From contig NZ_WXFG01000022.1 of NCBI RefSeq assembly GCF_009881055.1, forward strand, positions 34,396 through 98,395: a stretch of DNA of 64,000 nucleotides. The letters are read 5' to 3'. A program made the position numbers and the translations under genes. Under the pieces are notes generated by a model. It worked only from the letters and a program-made list of their open reading frames with translations, ran no database searches and was not told where the DNA came from. Positions 16,958-25,770 of the stretch are shown in pieces (the first letter of the stretch is position 1; every line of letters starts with the position of its first letter). The DNA comes from Peptoclostridium sp. (lineage in GTDB: Bacteria > Bacillota > Clostridia > Peptostreptococcales > Peptostreptococcaceae).

Positions 16958-18622
16958 TTGAAAAAAAATACACCAAAAATAAAGGTTATACCCTTGGGCG
17001 GCCTTAATGAAATAGGCAAGAACATGACCGCAATAGAGTATAAGGATGAAATAATATTAATTGACTGCGGGCTTAGCTTTCCGGAGGAAGAAATGCTGGG
17101 AATCGACATAGTAATACCAGACATTTCATATCTTATAAAGCACAAGGACAAGGTCAAGGGCATTTTTCTGACTCACGGACACGAAGACCATATAGGGGCG
17201 CTGCCTTATTTTCTCAAAAAAATAAATGTGCCTATTTATGGTACAAAGCTTACGCTTGGCCTTGTGGAGTTCAAGCTGAAAGAGCACAAGCTTGGCAATG
17301 TCAAGCTTCAGGTTGTCAAGCCGGGACAAATTCTTAAAAAGTCCAACTTCGAGGTTGAATTCATACGGGTAAACCACAGCATAGCCGATGCATGTGCTAT
17401 AGCAGTGCATACTGAGGTTGGGACAATATTCCACACGGGCGACTTCAAGATTGACCATACTCCGATAGACGGAGACCTCATGGATTTTGGAAGAATAGCC
17501 GAAATTGGAAGCAAGGGCGTACTGCTTATGCTGGCAGAGAGCACAAACGTCGAAAGGCCAGGAGCTACCATGTCTGAAAAGACTGTTGGCGCCACGCTTG
17601 ACGAAATATTCAGCGGAGCCAAAAGCAGGATTATAGTGGCGACTTTTGCTTCCAACGTGCACAGGTTGCAGCAGGTTATAAATTCTGCGGACAAATACCA
17701 CAGGAAGGTCGTAGTTTCGGGAAGATCCATGGTCAATGTAGTAGGCGTCGCAAGCGAACTTGGGTACCTTAATGTACCTGAAGGGCTTATGATAGACATA
17801 AATGACATGGGAAATTATAATGACAGTGAGCTTGTACTTATAACAACAGGATCGCAGGGTGAACCTATGTCGGCGCTTTCGAGGATGGCGGCATCTGAGC
17901 ACAAGAAGCTTGATGTGCAGCCGGGAGACCTGGTTATTATATCTGCAAATCCAATACCGGGCAATGAAAAACTGGTATCAAGGGTCATAAACCAGTTGTT
18001 TGAAAGAGGAGCAGAGGTTATATACGAGGCTCTTGCGGACATACACGTTTCAGGACACGCATGCCAGGAGGAGCTGAAGCTGATGCACAGGCTCGTCAGG
18101 CCTAAATTCTTCATGCCTGTCCACGGTGAATACAGGCACCTAAAGCAGCACGGTGAGCTTGCTGTAGAGCTTGGAATGCCAAGGGAGAACATACTCATAG
18201 GAAGCAACGGTTCTATCCTTGAAATAGACAGCAAGGGAGCCAAATTCACTGGCAGCGTGCCGTCGGGCAACATACTCATAGACGGCCTTGGCATAGGTGA
18301 TGTAGGAAACATAGTGCTAAGGGATAGAAGGCATCTTTCTGAGGACGGGCTGATGGTTGTTGTAGTCACAATATCCAAGGAAAACGGCGAGGTGGTAGCC
18401 GGACCAGACATAATATCCAGGGGCTTTGTGTATGTGAGGGAATCAGAGGACCTCATGCACAACGCAAGGCTCATAGTTAAAAAGGCTCTTGAGAACTGTT
18501 CGGGAAGACAGATAAAGGAATGGTCATATATGAAGAATTCAATCAAGGATGACCTAAAGAACTACCTTTACCAAAAGACAAAGAGGAACCCTATGATACT
18601 TCCGATAATAATGGAAGTCTAG
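16958..18622 (+). CDS. rnjA: Ribonuclease J
   Basis: A metallo-beta-lactamase/beta-CASP RNase with 5'-3' exonuclease and endonuclease activity, central to mRNA turnover and rRNA processing in Firmicutes. The 554-aa protein starts VIPLGGLNEIGKNM and has the zinc motif THGHEDHIGAL near residue 73, FHTGDFKID near 158 and HVSGHACQEELKLMHRL in the C-terminal catalytic part. TTG 16958 follows CAGGAGG by 7 bases. It is the first gene of a run with the M50 protease and scpAB, after a terminator at 18647. Confidence 0.96.
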   Translation: MKKNTPKIKVIPLGGLNEIGKNMTAIEYKDEIILIDCGLSFPEEEMLGIDIVIPDISYLIKHKDKVKGIFLTHGHEDHIGALPYFLKKINVPIYGTKLTLGLVEFKLKEHKLGNVKLQVVKPGQILKKSNFEVEFIRVNHSIADACAIAVHTEVGTIFHTGDFKIDHTPIDGDLMDFGRIAEIGSKGVLLMLAESTNVERPGATMSEKTVGATLDEIFSGAKSRIIVATFASNVHRLQQVINSADKYHRKVVVSGRSMVNVVGVASELGYLNVPEGLMIDINDMGNYNDSELVLITTGSQGEPMSALSRMAASEHKKLDVQPGDLVIISANPIPGNEKLVSRVINQLFERGAEVIYEALADIHVSGHACQEELKLMHRLVRPKFFMPVHGEYRHLKQHGELAVELGMPRENILIGSNGSILEIDSKGAKFTGSVPSGNILIDGLGIGDVGNIVLRDRRHLSEDGLMVVVVTISKENGEVVAGPDIISRGFVYVRESEDLMHNARLIVKKALENCSGRQIKEWSYMKNSIKDDLKNYLYQKTKRNPMILPIIMEV

Positions 18623-18646
18623 CAGTTTATTTCTCATGACATATAT

Positions 18647-18676
18647 GGCCGCTGCAGAATTCGCGGCGGCCTTTTT
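18647..18676 (+). terminator. Intrinsic terminator after rnjA
   Basis: GGCCGCTGC (18647-18655) pairs with GCGGCGGCC (18663-18671) with one G-U pair, followed by TTTTT. Confidence 0.85.
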
Positions 18677-18698
18677 CAATTAAGGAGGATAGCTTAGA

Positions 18699-19295
18699 TT
18701 GATACTTAATATCTTAAAGCAGTTTCCGGCAATACTTATTGCAATATCAGTCCACGAGTATGGACATGCACTTGTGGCTTATGCAATGGGGGATGACACG
18801 GCTAAGCGTGCAAACAGGATGACGCTCGATCCCTTAAAGCACATTGACATGGTGGGAATGATAGTTCTCCTTTTGGCCCATTTTGGATGGGCAAAGCCGG
18901 TGCCGATTGATGAGAGGAATTTTAGGAACAAAAGACTCGGCCTTTTTGCCGTGTCTCTTGCTGGCCCGGCATTCAACCTGATATGCGCTCTTGTATTCCT
19001 CATACTATACAAGCTGGAAGCAGCATTTATTGGAATGTATGCACTAGATGTAATGCTTGCGTATGTATTCAAGTTCAACATACTGTTTGCTGCGTTCAAC
19101 ATGCTGCCTATTCCGCCGCTTGACGGCTCAAAGATGCTGCTTTCTGTGCTGCCAGGCAGCGTGAGCAGATTCTACTGGCAGTATGAAAGTTACGGTACAG
19201 TAATACTAATAGCGCTCATATTCACTAACAAGATAGGACTCTTCATATATCCTATTGTGGATGTTTTCGAAAGGATGCTGCTTAGCATAGCATAG
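18699..19295 (+). CDS. Site-2 protease (M50) family membrane metalloprotease
   Basis: An integral-membrane zinc protease of the compact M50 group (YwhC-like). The 198-aa protein has the zinc motif HEYGH near residue 18, LDPLKHIDMVG, and the second motif PIPPLDGSK in a late helix, with about 5-6 hydrophobic segments. The substrate is unknown. TTG 18699 follows AAGGAGG by about 10 bases. It sits directly before scpA (13 bases), a common clostridial neighbourhood. Confidence 0.88.
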   Translation: MILNILKQFPAILIAISVHEYGHALVAYAMGDDTAKRANRMTLDPLKHIDMVGMIVLLLAHFGWAKPVPIDERNFRNKRLGLFAVSLAGPAFNLICALVFLILYKLEAAFIGMYALDVMLAYVFKFNILFAAFNMLPIPPLDGSKMLLSVLPGSVSRFYWQYESYGTVILIALIFTNKIGLFIYPIVDVFERMLLSIA

Positions 19296-19308
19296 GAGTT
19301 GATTTGAT

Positions 19309-20028
19309 TTGGGATGCAGCTTTCAGATTGAGGTTTACGAAGGACCGCTCGAGTTTTTATACGAACTCATAAAAAAGCACAAGATTGACATTTGCGATGT
19401 TCCCATATATGAAATCACGAGCCAGTTCAATGAATATGTAAAGGAGCTCAAGAGTTTCGACATTGAGCTTGCGAGTGATTTTATAGTGATGGCAGCTGAG
19501 CTTCTTGAAATAAAGTCCAGATATCTTCTCTATCTTAGGCAGGAAGAGGATGAAGCAGAGGATCCTAGAAAAGACCTTGTCGAAAGGCTCCTCATATACA
19601 ATAAGTTCAAGCAGGCAGGAGAACATCTTAAGGAGAAAGCTGTCGGTCTGGGAGAGAGATTCTGCAGGAAGCAGGAAGAAGTGCTGCTTGACGAGGAGTT
19701 TCAAATAGAAGACATGAGCATTGAAAGTCTAATGGCAGCCATGGCTCAAATTCCCCAGCGAACCCAGGTGGAGGAGCCGGACTTGATGCAAAGGACCTAC
19801 AGGAAGAAAAGTTTCACAATGGAGGAAAAGACAAAGCTGATACTCCAGAAGATAAATGAAAGCGAGGATGTGGCTTTTGAAGACATCATCTTCACAGGTA
19901 CCTCCGAGGAAAAGATAGTAGCATTTCTCTCGGCGCTCGAGCTTGTAAAGAAAAAGTTTATAAAGTTGTGCCAGGCGGGTTTTGCGATGCCAATAACGAT
20001 ACAAAGGCGGGTGGCCTATGAAATATAG
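19309..20028 (+). CDS. scpA: Segregation and condensation protein A
   Basis: The kleisin subunit that links SMC to ScpB in chromosome condensation. The 239-aa protein shows the family start VYEGPLEFLYELIKKHKIDI, then MAAELLEIKSRYLL, and a C-terminal winged helix (VAFLSALELVKKKFIKL). It starts with TTG after AGGAGTT. Its end overlaps scpB by 11 bases, typical coupling of the pair. Confidence 0.95.
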   Translation: MGCSFQIEVYEGPLEFLYELIKKHKIDICDVPIYEITSQFNEYVKELKSFDIELASDFIVMAAELLEIKSRYLLYLRQEEDEAEDPRKDLVERLLIYNKFKQAGEHLKEKAVGLGERFCRKQEEVLLDEEFQIEDMSIESLMAAMAQIPQRTQVEEPDLMQRTYRKKSFTMEEKTKLILQKINESEDVAFEDIIFTGTSEEKIVAFLSALELVKKKFIKLCQAGFAMPITIQRRVAYEI

Positions 20029-20545
20029 TGAAATACAAAGCAGCATAGAATCGCTTCTTTTTGTCTACTCGGACCCGCTGGATGAAAAAGAAATAGCAGC
20101 GGCTCTCGATGCAAGGGAAGACGAGGTTGCAAGGGAGCTAAAGAGCCTTATGATTCACTATGAGGAATCAGGCAGCGGCATCAGGCTCATAAAGCTCAAT
20201 GGAAAATATCAGCTTGTAAGCAACCCTATGAATGCAGGCTGCATAAGAAAGCTCTTTATGCCTTCAAGAAGAAAGTCACTTACTCAGGCCGCGCTTGAAA
20301 CTCTGGCCATAATCGCCTACAAGCAGCCGGTTACAAAAATAGAGATCGAAGACATAAGAGGGGTAAAGTGCGACAAGCCGCTCAAGACGCTTGCGGAATA
20401 TTCACTCATTGAAGAGGCCGGAAGGCTAAAAAAAATCGGGAATCCGATACAGTACAGGACGACCGAAGAATTTCTGAGAGTGTTCGGCTTGGAATCCTTG
20501 AAGGAGCTTCCGCAGCTGGATTCCTTCAAAGAGCAAAGCGATTAA
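20018..20545 (+). CDS. scpB: Segregation and condensation protein B
   Basis: Partner of ScpA in the SMC complex: two winged-helix domains in 175 aa. Recognisable parts are SLLFVYSDPLDEKEIAAAL at the start and ALETLAIIAYKQPVTKIEIE near residue 90. The start ATG lies inside the end of scpA. A terminator follows at 20575. Confidence 0.95.
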   Translation: MKYSEIQSSIESLLFVYSDPLDEKEIAAALDAREDEVARELKSLMIHYEESGSGIRLIKLNGKYQLVSNPMNAGCIRKLFMPSRRKSLTQAALETLAIIAYKQPVTKIEIEDIRGVKCDKPLKTLAEYSLIEEAGRLKKIGNPIQYRTTEEFLRVFGLESLKELPQLDSFKEQSD

Positions 20546-20574
20546 TTCATTAAAAAGATAGGAACTGATACTCA

Positions 20575-20600
20575 AAACCTGAATAATTCAGGTTTTTTTT
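20575..20600 (+). terminator. Intrinsic terminator after scpB
   Basis: AAACCTGAA (20575-20583) pairs with TTCAGGTTT (20587-20595), followed by T. Confidence 0.9.
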
Positions 20601-20624
20601 GCAGTTATGGCCATCAAGCAGTAT

Positions 20625-20652
20625 TTGAATAATCGGCTATGTAGTATATAAT
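20625..20652 (+). promoter_or_regulatory. Promoter of rluB
   Basis: TTGAAT (20625-20630), 16 bases, TATAAT (20647-20652). Confidence 0.7.
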
Positions 20653-20706
20653 AAAGCTATAGACTGATGAAAGTGAATTTTAATGCAAAAGTATAAGGAG
20701 CTGCTT

Positions 20707-21426
20707 ATGAGGCTGAACAAATATATTTCACTCTGCGGAATTGCATCAAGGCGAAAGGCCGATGAGCTTGTGTTGCAGGGCAGGGTTAAAATCAATGGCA
20801 TTAAAGTCGAAGAGGTAGGGGTTCAGGTTGAGCCAGGAATTGACACTGTCGAGATAGATGGAAATTCAATAGTTCCGGAAGGTGAAAAAGTATACATAAT
20901 GCTCAACAAACCGGTAGGGTATGTCTCGACAGCAAAGGATCAATTTGGAAGAAAGACTGTGCTGGATCTTGTCGACACGGATAAAAGGGTTTATCCCGTG
21001 GGACGCCTTGATTATGACACGTCGGGGCTTATTATTCTCACAAACGACGGAGATTTTTCATATGCCATGACACATCCCAAGCACGAGATTAAGAAGGTGT
21101 ATATAGCTAAAATAAAGGGAAAACCAAGCCTGGCACAGATAGCGCTGTTTGAACGAGGTCTTAACATAGAAGGCTATAAAACAGCTCCGGCCCGTTTGGA
21201 GCTGCTTAAATACGAGCCCGGTCCCGATGAAAGTGTTGTAAGGATAACGATACACGAAGGCAAGAACAGACAAGTGAGAAAAATGTGTGACGCCATAGGA
21301 CATGGAGTCATCTCTCTCACTAGGGTCCAGATAGGACCACTAAAGCTTGGCGAACTTGAAAAGGGCAAGTCAAGGAGGCTTAAAGCCGATGAAGTCAAAA
21401 TCCTGCTTGAGGCTGTATCGATTTAG
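20707..21426 (+). CDS. rluB: 23S rRNA pseudouridine synthase RluB-like
   Basis: RsuA/RluB-family enzyme making pseudouridine in 23S rRNA. The 239-aa protein begins with an S4 RNA-binding domain (RLNKYISLCGIASRRKADEL) and has the catalytic motif GRLDYDTSGL near residue 102 and the family ending KNRQVRKMCDAIGH. ATG 20707 is preceded by AAGGAGC (20696-20702); the upstream in-frame ATG 20683 has no site. scpB followed by rluB is a common Firmicute order. Confidence 0.92.
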   Translation: MRLNKYISLCGIASRRKADELVLQGRVKINGIKVEEVGVQVEPGIDTVEIDGNSIVPEGEKVYIMLNKPVGYVSTAKDQFGRKTVLDLVDTDKRVYPVGRLDYDTSGLIILTNDGDFSYAMTHPKHEIKKVYIAKIKGKPSLAQIALFERGLNIEGYKTAPARLELLKYEPGPDESVVRITIHEGKNRQVRKMCDAIGHGVISLTRVQIGPLKLGELEKGKSRRLKADEVKILLEAVSI

Positions 21427-21476
21427 AAATGGCACATCAATATAGTCAAAGATTATAATGAGACGGAGGAGATAGT

Positions 21477-21941
21477 ATGCTTGAGCTTACAAGGATAAAG
21501 CCCCAGGACATCCAGCGGCTGGAGGATATGCTTAAGGAGAAGGGTATTGGCAAATGCAGCCATGAAAACTGCATGGTAATATATGATGGCTCGGAAATAA
21601 CAGGTGTCGCAAGTTTTGCAAGACATGGCAGCATCGCCATTTTGGAAAACATAGCAATATTAGGTGGAGACCCTGGAGACAGGTTAAAGGACGGATTGTT
21701 AAGGGCGCTCCTTAACATGGCTGATCTGCAGGGCGTCAGGATCTTCATAGTTGAAAAAGGTACTGACTCTGCATTCTATGAGAAAATGGGATTCAAAGGT
21801 ATATCGCAGAGGGAATTCGTATTGCCGGATGAACTCAAAGGTCTAATCGGTGAGGATAATAAGCACATTTATACTCTGCTCCCGGATTTTTTTGAGCAGG
21901 GCTGCAAAAGTTGCAGCAGCTGCAGCGGCTGCAATAAATAG
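21477..21941 (+). CDS. GNAT N-acetyltransferase-like protein with CxxCxxCxxC tail
   Basis: A 154-aa protein with a compact GNAT-like fold: ITGVASFARHG and AILENIAILGG (central strands), then GDRLKDGLLRALLNMAD and SAFYEKMGFKGISQRE near the C terminus. The acetyl-CoA loop is not canonical. The last residues hold C143, C146, C149 and C152, a C-x2-C-x2-C-x2-C array that could bind an Fe-S cluster or another metal; such a tail is not part of ordinary GNATs. GGAGG precedes the ATG. It lies between rluB and surE, with 14 bases to surE. The substrate is unknown. Confidence 0.75.
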   Translation: MLELTRIKPQDIQRLEDMLKEKGIGKCSHENCMVIYDGSEITGVASFARHGSIAILENIAILGGDPGDRLKDGLLRALLNMADLQGVRIFIVEKGTDSAFYEKMGFKGISQREFVLPDELKGLIGEDNKHIYTLLPDFFEQGCKSCSSCSGCNK

Positions 21942-21955
21942 ACGGAAGTGATTAT

Positions 21956-22729
21956 ATGAACATACTTGTAACTAACGATGACGGCATATATTCAAAGGGC
22001 ATATACGAGCTTTGCAACGCCATAAAGGATATTGCAAAAGTATACGTAGTGGCTCCCGATGCAGAAAAAAGTGCGGTGGGCCATGCCATAACCATGCACA
22101 ATCCGCTCAAGATAAAGAAGATTAATTTCCACGGCATCGATTCGATAGAGGCATATGCTGTCAGCGGTACGCCGGCTGACTGTGTGAAGCTGGGCATAGA
22201 GGCGATACTAAGGGATGTAGATATCGACCTTGTGCTCAGCGGAATAAACAACGGTTCGAATCTGGGCTCGGATGTCATATACTCGGGCACCGTATCTGCG
22301 GCGCTCGAAGCGTACATGCTCGAGAAGGCTTCAATAGCTATATCATACGATGCTAATGGAGATTCATCACACGAGTACAAGATAGCGGCTGATTACATTG
22401 CAGAGTTCATTACGGGTAACTACATTGAAAGCAGCGAGCTTAAAAGCTCGGTGCTCAATATAAATTTTCCGAATCTCCACATGCGCAATCCGCTGGGATA
22501 TAAGACAACAAGACTTGGCATTCGAAGATATGAGAACTCTTTCGAGGAAAGAAAGGATCCCAGAGGCAATACTTACTACTGGATGGGCGGCAGTATAAAG
22601 AAAATGCACCAGGAACCCGACAGTGATATTAGCGCTGTGGAAGAAGGGTATATATCTATAACGCCGCTTCAGTTTGACCTTACCAACTATGAAAAACTAA
22701 AAGGGATTTCAAAAGCTATAACCAAATAA
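21956..22729 (+). CDS. surE: 5'/3'-nucleotidase SurE
   Basis: SurE hydrolyses nucleoside monophosphates and short polyphosphates, with roles in stress survival. The 257-aa protein begins ILVTNDDGIYSKGI (metal Asp pair), then VAPDAEKSAVGHAIT, and ISGIN-type LVLSGINNGSNLGSDVIYSG near residue 93. The start follows GGAAGTG. It is probably cotranscribed with the GNAT gene upstream and the RpiR gene 21 bases downstream. Confidence 0.94.
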   Translation: MNILVTNDDGIYSKGIYELCNAIKDIAKVYVVAPDAEKSAVGHAITMHNPLKIKKINFHGIDSIEAYAVSGTPADCVKLGIEAILRDVDIDLVLSGINNGSNLGSDVIYSGTVSAALEAYMLEKASIAISYDANGDSSHEYKIAADYIAEFITGNYIESSELKSSVLNINFPNLHMRNPLGYKTTRLGIRRYENSFEERKDPRGNTYYWMGGSIKKMHQEPDSDISAVEEGYISITPLQFDLTNYEKLKGISKAITK

Positions 22730-22750
22730 ATTCAAAAGAGGTATCAGAGT

Positions 22751-23617
22751 ATGAATGAAGATAATAAAGATCTCATAAGGATGATTAAGCAGAATTTCAC
22801 AAAACTAAGCAAGGGGCAAAAGCTGATTGCACAGTTCATAATGGATAACTATGACAAGGCTGCATTCATGACTGCGTCCAAGCTTGGCGATAAGGTCGGT
22901 GTAAGCGAGTCTACTGTAGTTAGATTTGCAGGCGCACTGGGATTTGACGGCTATCCGAAGCTGCAAAAGTCCCTGCAGGAACTTATAAAGACAAAGCTGA
23001 CAACCGTGCAAAGAGTAGAGATGTCGCAGGACTACTCCAGCGACTTTGAAGTGCTTAACAAGATACTCAAATCCGATATAGACAATATAAGAAACACCCT
23101 TGAGGATATCAATCCCAAGGCATTTGAAGACGTTATAGACAAGATAGCGTCCGCCAAGAAGATATATATTGTCGGACTTAGAACATCAAGTGCGATTGCC
23201 GACTACCTGGGCTTTTATCTGAACCTCATACTGGACAATGTTGTGATTGTTAACTACGGCATAAGCGACGTTTTCGAACAGATTATAAAAGTAAGTGAAG
23301 AAGACCTAGTGATAGGAATAAGCTTCCCAAGATATTCTAAAAAGACTTATGAAATACTTGAATTTGCCAAGAAGCAGGGGGCAACTATTGTCTCCCTTAC
23401 TGACAGCCATATATCACCTATAGCCACGCTTTCAGACAATACGCTGCTGGCCAAGAGCAACATGGCATCCTTTGTTGACTCGCTAGTGGCACCTTTGAGC
23501 CTTATAAATGCGCTGATAGTGGCACTCGGTATGAGGGAGAAAGACAAGATAAAGGGATACTTCGACAAGCTTGAGCACGTGTGGAAGGACTTCAACATAT
23601 ATGAGGAGCAGGCGTAG
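22751..23617 (+). CDS. MurR/RpiR-family transcriptional regulator
   Basis: A 288-aa regulator: N-terminal HTH (GDKVGVSESTVVRFAGALGF near residue 45) and a C-terminal SIS domain (VGLRTSSAIADYLGF, then VIGISFPRYSKKT and a Ser/Thr-containing loop). Such proteins respond to phosphorylated sugars; no sugar genes are next to it, so the ligand is unknown. AGAGG is about 7 bases before the ATG. A bidirectional terminator follows. Confidence 0.9.
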   Translation: MNEDNKDLIRMIKQNFTKLSKGQKLIAQFIMDNYDKAAFMTASKLGDKVGVSESTVVRFAGALGFDGYPKLQKSLQELIKTKLTTVQRVEMSQDYSSDFEVLNKILKSDIDNIRNTLEDINPKAFEDVIDKIASAKKIYIVGLRTSSAIADYLGFYLNLILDNVVIVNYGISDVFEQIIKVSEEDLVIGISFPRYSKKTYEILEFAKKQGATIVSLTDSHISPIATLSDNTLLAKSNMASFVDSLVAPLSLINALIVALGMREKDKIKGYFDKLEHVWKDFNIYEEQA

Positions 23618-23653
23618 GAATTGCTTTAAAATATAAATGTTTAAAAAATGATA

Positions 23654-23690
23654 AAAACCGGGGCTCCCCGGTTTTTTGTTTTTTTCATGC
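23654..23690. terminator. Bidirectional terminator between rpiR-like and sirtuin genes
   Basis: AAAACCGGGG / CCCCGGTTTT with a tiny loop is flanked by T runs on the plus side and A runs on the other, serving two convergent genes. Confidence 0.9.
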
Positions 23691-23703
23691 TGTCATTTAT
23701 CGA

Positions 23704-24456
23704 CTATTTATAGTCGCATTGAGCGAAAACGGCTCCATGGAGTACACTTCCTATAGAATCGTGGATAACAAGGTCGGCACGGCTATCATACTGCGTGGAG
23801 GATTTATTGATTAATACAAGAGAGGAGCCCCTGAAATAGCGAAGCAATCCCGCAGCAGGATATACAACTAGTGATGTGCCGCCAACTATAAGGGTGTCGG
23901 CAGAAGCTATCGCAGCAACGGCGTTTTCTACTACACTATCGTCAAGCGCTTCCTCATACAGCACAACGTCAGGCTTTATGAGACCGCCGCACACGCTGCA
24001 TCTTGGAACGGTAGAAGAGCTGGATACTATGTATTCCAGGTCGTAGAAGGCCTTGCAGGATGTGCAGTAGTTCCTGAGAACCGAGCCGTGTAGCTCGATG
24101 ACATTTTTTGAGCCTGCCATCTGATGAAGGCCGTCGATATTTTGGGTGACGACAGCCTTGAGTTTCCCATTGGCCTCCAATTGAGCCAGAGCGCAATGAG
24201 CCCGGTTAGGTCTGGCTTGAGGGTAGAGTATCTTTTCTCTGTAGAATTCATAAAACTCGAGTGTATGCGCATCGAAAAAGCTGCGGCTTAGCATAGTCTC
24301 GGGAGGATAGGCGCTCCCTGAAGCGGTTCGGTATAAGCCGTTTTCGGAACGAAAGTCGGGAATGTTACTTTCGGTTGAAACACCGGCTCCGCCGAAAAAA
24401 ACTATTTTATGACTTGACTTGATAATGTCGGAAAGATGGTTGATAGATTCGTTCAT
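23704..24456 (-). CDS. NAD-dependent protein deacylase (Sir2 family)
   Basis: A sirtuin that removes acyl groups from lysine, consuming NAD. The 250-aa protein has GAGVSTESNIPDFRS near residue 20, QNIDGLHQMAG, the catalytic His in IELHGS and the zinc cysteine pairs CTSC and CSVCGG, which identify a complete class of Sir2 enzyme. AGGAGG precedes the ATG on the minus strand. It faces the rpiR-like gene and diverges from rubredoxin. The symbol cobB or srtN would be a guess. Confidence 0.93.
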   Translation of the reverse strand: MNESINHLSDIIKSSHKIVFFGGAGVSTESNIPDFRSENGLYRTASGSAYPPETMLSRSFFDAHTLEFYEFYREKILYPQARPNRAHCALAQLEANGKLKAVVTQNIDGLHQMAGSKNVIELHGSVLRNYCTSCKAFYDLEYIVSSSSTVPRCSVCGGLIKPDVVLYEEALDDSVVENAVAAIASADTLIVGGTSLVVYPAAGLLRYFRGSSLVLINKSSTQYDSRADLVIHDSIGSVLHGAVFAQCDYK

Positions 24457-24697
24457 AAGAAATACCTCCTATACACATGATTACAATAAGTAATGATAAT
24501 TTCATTCTAAGTCATTGGTGAAGAAATGCAAGACATAATAAATATCTAAATTAATATTATCGTAAATGATATATGAAATACCATAAAATACATTCAAAAA
24601 AATACAAATTTGATATTCCTTTATCTGTTTTAATTAAACCCTCCATGGGTAATCATATAAGGAGCTAATTACACTAACTTATTGGGAGGTTTCAATT

Positions 24698-24856
24698 ATG
24701 AAAAAATATGTATGCTTGGCTTGTGGCTATGTTTATGATCCTGAAGTGGGAGATCCGGACAGCGGAGTAGCTCCTGGAACAGCTTTTGAAGATATTCCGG
24801 AGGATTGGGTATGCCCACTTTGCGGAGTAGGCAAGGACATGTTCAAAGAAGAATAA
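24698..24856 (+). CDS. Rubredoxin
   Basis: A 52-aa one-iron electron carrier. The iron ligands are C6 and C9 (YVCLACGY) and C39 and C42 (WVCPLCG), with the conserved aromatic and PEDW residues between. TTGGGAGG lies upstream of the ATG. It ends 20 bases before desulfoferrodoxin, its likely electron acceptor in superoxide reduction. The gene is short and easily missed. Confidence 0.96.
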   Translation: MKKYVCLACGYVYDPEVGDPDSGVAPGTAFEDIPEDWVCPLCGVGKDMFKEE

Positions 24857-24876
24857 ATATATCGGGGGTAATCATA

Positions 24877-25254
24877 GTGAACAAACTTAGAGAGCTTTAC
24901 AAATGCAGCAAATGTGGCAATGTAGTTGAAGTTGTTGCGGCTGCCGGACCGCCTTTAGTATGCTGCGGAGAAAACATGCAGCTTCTTGAGGCCGGCACTG
25001 TTGATGCGAGTCTTGAAAAGCACGTGCCTGTAGTTGAAGAAACAGAAGGCGGAGTGATTGTAAAGGTTGGCAGCGTGCCTCACCCTATGGAAGAAAAGCA
25101 CTACATAATGTTTGTGGAAGTGCTTACAGAGGGCCAGGTGCTAAGAGCCGAACTTAAGCCTGGACAGGAACCGTCAGCAATGTTCAAGGTTGACAAGAAA
25201 GATATAATCGAAGTCAGAGAGTACTGCAATCTCCACGGACTTTGGAAGGCATAA
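24877..25254 (+). CDS. dfx: Desulfoferrodoxin (2Fe superoxide reductase)
   Basis: Reduces superoxide to hydrogen peroxide without making oxygen, a typical anaerobe defence. The 125-aa protein has the N-terminal desulforedoxin domain (C10, C13, C29, C30) and the catalytic SOR domain with the EKHVP loop (K48, H49), H69, H75, C117 and H120 (YCNLHGLW). GTG 24877 follows GGGGGT; upstream in-frame ATGs at 24805-24811 lie inside rubredoxin and are unlikely. Rubredoxin just upstream supplies electrons. Confidence 0.95.
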   Translation: MNKLRELYKCSKCGNVVEVVAAAGPPLVCCGENMQLLEAGTVDASLEKHVPVVEETEGGVIVKVGSVPHPMEEKHYIMFVEVLTEGQVLRAELKPGQEPSAMFKVDKKDIIEVREYCNLHGLWKA

Positions 25255-25260
25255 ATAACG

Positions 25261-25290
25261 GCCGCCCTTTTTAAAAGGCGGCTTTTTTGC
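25261..25290 (+). terminator. Intrinsic terminator after dfx
   Basis: GCCGCC (25261-25266) pairs with GGCGGC (25277-25282), followed by TTTTTT; it also lies at the end of the convergent minus-strand gene. Confidence 0.85.
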
Positions 25291-25301
25291 TGCCTGCAAG
25301 A

Positions 25302-25592
25302 CTATCTGTATGTCTCGACTATGTCTATGATCTTTGCTATTATCCTGCCAATAAGCGGCAGGTCAACCCAGCCTTTAAGTATGTATACGGCCACAGCGGC
25401 TATAACGGTGAAACCTACGGCCAAGCCGAATCCCCTTGCCATGCCAGCTATGAAATTGACATAAATAAGCCGTTTTGTGCTGCTCATGATGTCTACATAT
25501 TCTCTTAGCCTGCTCTTGTCTATCAGCACAGCCAGCTCGCTAACTGCTGCTTCAAGCTTCTCCTCTGAGGTTGCTCTTTTATTCTCGTCCAA
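25302..25592 (-). CDS. DUF5665-like small membrane protein
   Basis: A 96-aa protein with a charged N-terminal helix, the motif NFIAGMARGFGLAVGFTVIA starting near residue 46, one long hydrophobic segment, and a C-terminal DLPLIGRIIAKIIDIV, resembling the DUF5665 family of unknown function. TTG 25592 follows GGAGGAGT by 5 bases on the minus strand. It is convergent with dfx and divergent from asnA. Confidence 0.75.
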   Translation of the reverse strand: MDENKRATSEEKLEAAVSELAVLIDKSRLREYVDIMSSTKRLIYVNFIAGMARGFGLAVGFTVIAAVAVYILKGWVDLPLIGRIIAKIIDIVETYR

Positions 25593-25715
25593 TCAAACTC
25601 CTCCATAAATGCATCGTTAGGCTTTATATACCACAATAGCGATTAAATTTAACTGCAATATTAATTCCAGACAGACTAATAAGATAAAATTTATTTAAAA
25701 AAATCATTTTAGGTG

Positions 25716-25744
25716 TTGACATGATTTTGCCGTATATATATAAT
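25716..25744 (+). promoter_or_regulatory. Promoter of the asnA T-box transcript
   Basis: TTGACA (25716-25721), exactly 17 bases, TATAAT (25739-25744): perfect consensus, reading into the T-box leader. Confidence 0.9.
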
Positions 25745-25770
25745 TAATATCAACATAACATAATATCATT

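Noticed and set aside
17126..17902. Long (258-codon) minus-strand open frame opposite rnjA
   Set aside because: Shadow of the RNase J gene; composition mirrors the sense codons and there is no start signal.
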